Source: JAJYSO01 sp964586655 (GTDB lineage Bacteria; Bacteroidota; Bacteroidia; Flavobacteriales; Flavobacteriaceae). Taken from it: 28,133 nt of DNA. Shown here in pieces: positions 25,301 to 28,133 of the stretch (position 1 is the first letter of the stretch; every line of letters starts with the position of its first letter). The stretch lies in the NCBI GenBank assembly GCA_964586655.1, contig CAZPGY010000025.1, positions 1 to 28,133 on the forward strand, read 5' to 3'. A program made the position numbers and the translations under genes. The notes below the pieces were generated by a model, which made no database searches, was not told where the DNA came from, and worked only from the letters and a program-made list of their open reading frames with translations.

Positions 25301-26156
25301 AAATGTAATTTTCAGGGGAAAAGCCTCTGTTGAAAACGGAAAGTTTGAGGTTGAATTTGTAGTTCCCAAAGACATTCGAATGCCGGTGGATCAAGGTCGA
25401 ATTAGCTTTTATTCCAAAAAAACCGGCGTATTGGAAGACTACAGAGGCTACAACAACACCATTTTAGTAGGCGATATCAACAAAAACGCTCCCAAGGACA
25501 ACAAAGGCCCAAAAATCGAGTTATATATGAACGATGAGAATTTTGTATCAGGAGGAATCACCAATGACTCGCCCATGATAGTAGCCAAACTTGAAGATGA
25601 ACACGGCATCAACACCTCTGGTGGGATTGGCCATGACATCATTGCCTATATTGACGGAGACCAAACCGACCCTTATGTACTAAACGACTACTATCACTCT
25701 GAAATCGACAATTATCAAAAAGGGACGGTCAAATACAACCTGCATCAATTAGAAAAAGGACCGCACACCCTCACTTTCAAAGCTTGGGACGTTTATAACA
25801 ATTCGAGTACTGCGGAAATTCAATTTGTGGTTGCTGACGATGAAAAATTAAAAATCACCCATGTTTTAAATTACCCCAACCCCTTTCATGATTACACCGA
25901 ATTTTGGTTTAATCACAACCGCCCTTTTGAGCCGCTTCAGGTGCAGGTTCAGGTATTCACGGTATCCGGAAAACTGGTTTGGAGCCATCGAGAGACTATT
26001 GTCACCCAAGGATTTTTGTCGCGTGACATCAGCTGGAATGGTCGAGACCGTTTTGGAGACCTGATTGGAAAAGGGGTTTATGTGTACAAACTGAGTGTTA
26101 AATCAACCTTAACCAATCAAAAAGTAGAGAAATACGAAAAACTCGTCATCCTTTAA
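22314..26156 (+). CDS. porU: Type IX secretion system C-terminal signal peptidase (sortase) PorU
   Basis: A 1280-residue exported member of the gingipain-like C25 cysteine peptidase family that removes the C-terminal targeting domain of type IX cargo at the cell surface and attaches it to A-LPS or releases it. The signal peptide is MKLHFLLILTVFSGFALHA. The catalytic pair is visible as H786 in VVNYFGHGGENG and C820 in FVTVTCEFTRFDNP, 34 residues apart as in gingipains. The C-terminal part (about 1180-1280) is a T9SS-type beta domain with LNYPNPF and GKGVYVYKLSVKS, which in PorU is retained and docks to PorV. porV follows 41 bases downstream. Length and order match other flavobacterial porU-porV pairs. 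Confidence 0.96.
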   Translation: MKLHFLLILTVFSGFALHAQHRDFKINWTSQKNIAAKEGQSFRVPGFSSLHFSFNPSMGSITYTAQWAVNGRVSSYQLSNITYERLPKKLLKNLNLKAIPTHPELSLKTTKARNKSYAFISLSPIVNDRGVFKKITSFRINYQLTHRQRSSAVNNTPSITNSVLAQGAYFKFQIDKSGVYKLSKSFLNSLGMETANINPQKLKIYGFGGAMLPLPNSDTRYYDPPEVPIQVVGGNDGSFDEGDYILFYGVAAKGNWNNDSKTNLNLYADHAYYYITADGGNGKRISSYTPPSGNATTTITTFNDRDFYEVDQYNIGKVGRRWFGDRFDFQSQRTYEFNFPNIVQGSDVKLVVYAASSSESNTDLMATVNGTPVGGLHFFGINSEIFARSDRLSTTFPAQSDQLRLQLTYQNNGNPASTAYLDYINIFAERELIAGSKQFEFTYKEAATQSGIGKYHLENTADISQIWDITNPYQISRMVGDNQSNQIEFKALLGEERHYIAISPSDYYTPSIADRTRVDNINLKGTIFKGPNGSFQDVDYLIIAPQFLINQAKRLAQHRRESYGLRVKVVLLKDIYKEFNSGMPDISAIRNFVKYVYDNASSPANRLQYLCLFGDASIDYKNRLEDNNNIIPTYESLYSYSLRYTSTASDDFFGMMGDSEGSMVPSDKLDIAVGRILADSPETAQVLVDKIIQYDRKESYGPWRNNFVLISDDADVSGSGGAGLQMALDALSDDIFDHKPFINIKKIHSDAYEQVYTSGGQRYPEVNEAITNSIEVGATVVNYFGHGGENGLASEYIVTREGIKDWKNQNRMNVFVTVTCEFTRFDNPLRISPGELALLNDKGGSLALVSTIRTIPVYTGTIFNNQLAPFLFNYTNQGYSVAEAVRRTKNSISSGARRVVFFFGDPAMQLAFAKPKIELTGINGHPLNQPQDTLKALSKVKISGQVVTSGGNLLSNYTGTLTATVYDKPIERHTLGNDGSTDFNGNLIIMDFETLGNVIFRGKASVENGKFEVEFVVPKDIRMPVDQGRISFYSKKTGVLEDYRGYNNTILVGDINKNAPKDNKGPKIELYMNDENFVSGGITNDSPMIVAKLEDEHGINTSGGIGHDIIAYIDGDQTDPYVLNDYYHSEIDNYQKGTVKYNLHQLEKGPHTLTFKAWDVYNNSSTAEIQFVVADDEKLKITHVLNYPNPFHDYTEFWFNHNRPFEPLQVQVQVFTVSGKLVWSHRETIVTQGFLSRDISWNGRDRFGDLIGKGVYVYKLSVKSTLTNQKVEKYEKLVIL

Positions 26157-26170
26157 TTGGATAAAAAATA

Positions 26171-26178
26171 TATATTTG
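26171..26178 (+). promoter_or_regulatory. Candidate -7 box for porV
   Basis: TATATTTG matches TAnnTTTG exactly, 19 bases before the porV ATG and 14 bases after the porU stop. There is no good -33 TTTG at the right distance, so it may only boost porV within the porU transcript. Confidence 0.4.
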
Positions 26179-26197
26179 TCAAATATTAAAATATACC

Positions 26198-27406
26198 ATG
26201 AAGAAAATACTGCTTTCAATTACCATACTATCTTTCTTTTTCAGTCAGTCCCTTATCGCGCAAACCGAACTCAACGGTCCCGAAGACCGAGTCATCACCA
26301 CCGCACTGGATTTTTTATTAGTCCCCGGTGATGCCCGTGCTTCCGGAATGGGCGATATGGGCGTAGCCACTCCAACCAGCACTTATGCCCAGCAATGGAA
26401 TGCGGCAAAATATGCTTTTGCCAAGAAAGAACAAGGGGTAGGTTTATCTTACGTCCCTTATTTACGAGAGTTGGTCAACGACATCAATGTAGGCAAGATC
26501 AATTACTACAACCGCATCAACGAGCGCAGTGCCTTTGCGGCCAGTTTGACTTACTTCAACCTCGGAGAAATTGAAGCTCGACGAAATGCACTTTCGACTC
26601 CTTTCCCCATGAAGCCCAACCAGTTTGCCGTAGATTTGAGCTATGCGCTGCGCTTGAGCGAGACCTTCTCTATGGGGGTTACCGGGCGTTATATCCGATC
26701 TGACCTCAAGCTTCAAACCGCTTTTGAAGATGCTTCTGCTGCCAACACCTTTGCCGTGGACATCTCGGGATACTACCGAAGTGAAGTGCAATCTTATGAA
26801 AACTTCGACGGACGTTGGCGTGCGGGTTTTAATATTTCCAATATCGGTACCAAAATAAAATATTCTGATGGAGGGCCGGAAAGCTTTATTCCGACAAAAC
26901 TAAGCCTGGGTGGTGGTTTCGACTTTATTTTAGATCAAGACAACACCATTGGTGCTTATATCGAGTTTGACAAACTCTTGGTACCCACCCCGTTGAAGCC
27001 TAATTATATTGACGCCAACAATAACGGGCAAATTGATGCCAGCGAGAGAAACCAAGCCGAACGCGAAGCTGCTGACCAATATGACGACATCAGTGCCATT
27101 TCCGGTATTTTCAAATCTTTTGGCGATGCGCCCGGCGGAATTAAAGAAGAATTAAAAGAAGTAAAATGGGCGGTAGGAGCAGAGTATCGTTACAAAGACA
27201 GCTTTGCCTTCCGCATGGGATATTTTCATGAGAGCCCCGTTAAAGGCTACCGACAATACCTGACGCTGGGAGCCGGCTTTACCTACTCCATGGCTGAGAT
27301 TAATGTATCTTACCTGTTTTCTACCTCCAAAGCCGTCAGCAATCCTTTAGAAGGAAGCCTGCGTTTTAGTCTGGCCTTTAATTTTGGTGGAACCTATAAG
27401 AATTGA
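26198..27406 (+). CDS. porV: Type IX secretion outer-membrane protein PorV (LptO)
   Basis: A 402-residue FadL-like outer-membrane beta-barrel. The signal peptide is MKKILLSITILSFFFSQSLIA with cleavage before QTELNG. PorV binds cargo C-terminal domains at the translocon and carries them to PorU. Family features are the early LVPGDARASGMGDMGVA segment, ending in alternating polar/apolar strands with LEGSLRFSLAFNFGG at the C-terminus. An acidic insert with NNNGQIDASERNQ (about 271-283) resembles a calcium-binding loop. It follows porU with its own possible promoter and precedes cdd, an order seen in other Flavobacteriaceae. Confidence 0.96.
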   Translation: MKKILLSITILSFFFSQSLIAQTELNGPEDRVITTALDFLLVPGDARASGMGDMGVATPTSTYAQQWNAAKYAFAKKEQGVGLSYVPYLRELVNDINVGKINYYNRINERSAFAASLTYFNLGEIEARRNALSTPFPMKPNQFAVDLSYALRLSETFSMGVTGRYIRSDLKLQTAFEDASAANTFAVDISGYYRSEVQSYENFDGRWRAGFNISNIGTKIKYSDGGPESFIPTKLSLGGGFDFILDQDNTIGAYIEFDKLLVPTPLKPNYIDANNNGQIDASERNQAEREAADQYDDISAISGIFKSFGDAPGGIKEELKEVKWAVGAEYRYKDSFAFRMGYFHESPVKGYRQYLTLGAGFTYSMAEINVSYLFSTSKAVSNPLEGSLRFSLAFNFGGTYKN

Positions 27407-27448
27407 TAAAACGCCTCGAAATTGATTTTTCTGATGTATCTTTAAACC

Positions 27449-27931
27449 ATGCAACAAAAGAAAGTCAGTTCTACAATAAAGATTTACGATCAATTTAAGG
27501 AGTTGCCACAAGCAATTCAAACCCTGTTTCAAGAAGCAGAAAAAGCACGAGATAAAGCCTATGCCCCCTACTCCAATTATCGAGTAGGAGCCGCTCTTCA
27601 CTTGGCCTCCGGAAAAATTGTCACCGGGAATAACCAAGAAAATGCAGCTTACCCTTCCGGCCTATGTGCTGAACGTACCGCGCTTTTTTATGCCGGCGCA
27701 CAGTACCCCGAAGATCCGATAACTGCCTTGGTGGTTTCTGTAAAATCAGCACACAAGACCATCGATCATCCAAGTCCTCCTTGTGGAGCCTGTCGGCAAG
27801 CCTTGGCAGAATACGAATTTAAACAGGAGCATCCCATTGCCATTTATTTTAAAGGAGAAGTTGGAAAAATCTATCAAGTCGATGCCCTGATTGATCTCTT
27901 ACCACTGGCTTTCAACAACAGCTTTATGTAA
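27449..27931 (+). CDS. cdd: Cytidine deaminase
   Basis: A 160-residue cytosolic zinc enzyme that deaminates cytidine and deoxycytidine to uridines in pyrimidine salvage. The zinc ligands and catalytic glutamate are in place: C73 and E75 in GLCAERTAL, and C112 and C115 in PPCGACRQ. NNQENAAYP supplies substrate-binding residues. An N-terminal extension of about 25 residues makes it a little longer than the 130-140 of compact homotetrameric Cdd. The ATG at 27449 fits. It lies 42 bases after porV. A hairpin (27949-27969, GTTGTTT/AAACAAC) follows but has no T-run. Confidence 0.96.
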   Translation: MQQKKVSSTIKIYDQFKELPQAIQTLFQEAEKARDKAYAPYSNYRVGAALHLASGKIVTGNNQENAAYPSGLCAERTALFYAGAQYPEDPITALVVSVKSAHKTIDHPSPPCGACRQALAEYEFKQEHPIAIYFKGEVGKIYQVDALIDLLPLAFNNSFM

Positions 27932-28026
27932 TCTGTCCTTTCATCGCCGTTGTTTTTTCGTTAAACAACAAACTCAGCCCAAACAAAACCAAGGGTTAAC
28001 GTCGCATTATCAAATATTTCGGGTTA

Positions 28027-28133
28027 TTATACCAATTATATTTATTAATTAGTCTAAAGATTTATAGGATAAATTTTAAAGGTCAAGGCAAAAAGCACAG
28101 GCATAGCCATAGCTATGACGAGCATTTTTAACG
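28027..28133 (+). repeat. Interspersed repeat, copy C (cut by the window end)
   Basis: It starts with TTATACCAATT, matches copy A over about 70 bases including the 18-mer AAAGGTCAAGGCAAAAAG, then continues into the hairpin half seen in copy B. Stem CATAGC/GCTATG with a CATA loop, then GC/GC and A5/T5 outer pairs. If complete like copy B, its right end lies about 40 bases beyond the window. It follows cdd in a gene-free stretch. Confidence 0.8.

Noticed and set aside
1..28133. A defence, toxin-antitoxin, biosynthetic or CRISPR system
   Set aside because: Every long frame is a recognised core gene or a shadow of one; no spaced direct repeats, nucleases, methylases or synthases of such systems were found.

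Overview
The window is a stretch of chromosomal core genome from a member of the phylum Bacteroidota, most likely a marine-type Flavobacteriaceae. The evidence is a type IX secretion/gliding block (gldJ, porU, porV), Bacteroidota-style promoter -7 boxes (TAnnTTTG), a split transketolase, a fused alpha/beta E1 2-oxoacid dehydrogenase, NhaD-type Na+/H+ exchange, and characteristic flavobacterial gene neighbourhoods. I see no phage, plasmid, transposase, CRISPR array or recognisable defence island.

Layout. Bases 1-1100 hold a hairpin, a pirin gene and a truncated copy of an interspersed repeat. Bases 1109-7474 form a minus-strand run that reads tgt, lptG-like permease, accA, dnaB, then an exported protein of unknown role (often labelled 'asparagine synthetase B', a name its sequence does not support). 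A terminator separates accA from dnaB, and three DnaA-box-like 9-mers lie just upstream of dnaB. Bases 7475-7945 are non-coding and contain a second, complete-looking repeat copy. The two transketolase subunit genes follow on the plus strand with a possible 41-codon gene between them, converging on aroC with almost no gap. A stand-alone E1 alpha/beta fusion gene (11212-13626) ends in a clear terminator. A 408-base gap follows, then nhaD, an exbB-exbD-tonB set and folC.

Two tRNA-Val genes (TAC and GAC anticodons, together covering all four Val codons) sit at 18843-19040, each followed by a hairpin. On the minus strand come gldJ and then murF, with a terminator-like hairpin only 15 bases before the murF start. 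Divergent from gldJ are porU and porV (type IX sortase and its outer-membrane partner), then cdd. The window ends inside a third copy of the repeat.

Functionally this is housekeeping: replication, fatty-acid, folate, aromatic and peptidoglycan precursor synthesis, LPS transport, pentose phosphate flux, tRNA modification, ion and TonB energy coupling, and protein secretion. The observations most worth follow-up are a queuosine tRNA-guanine transglycosylase lacking all three zinc-binding cysteines, a MITE-like repeat whose hairpin is kept by wobble pairs, the exported glutamine-amidotransferase-like protein next to dnaB, two possible unannotated small genes, and the hairpin before murF. No wholly new multi-gene system is evident.
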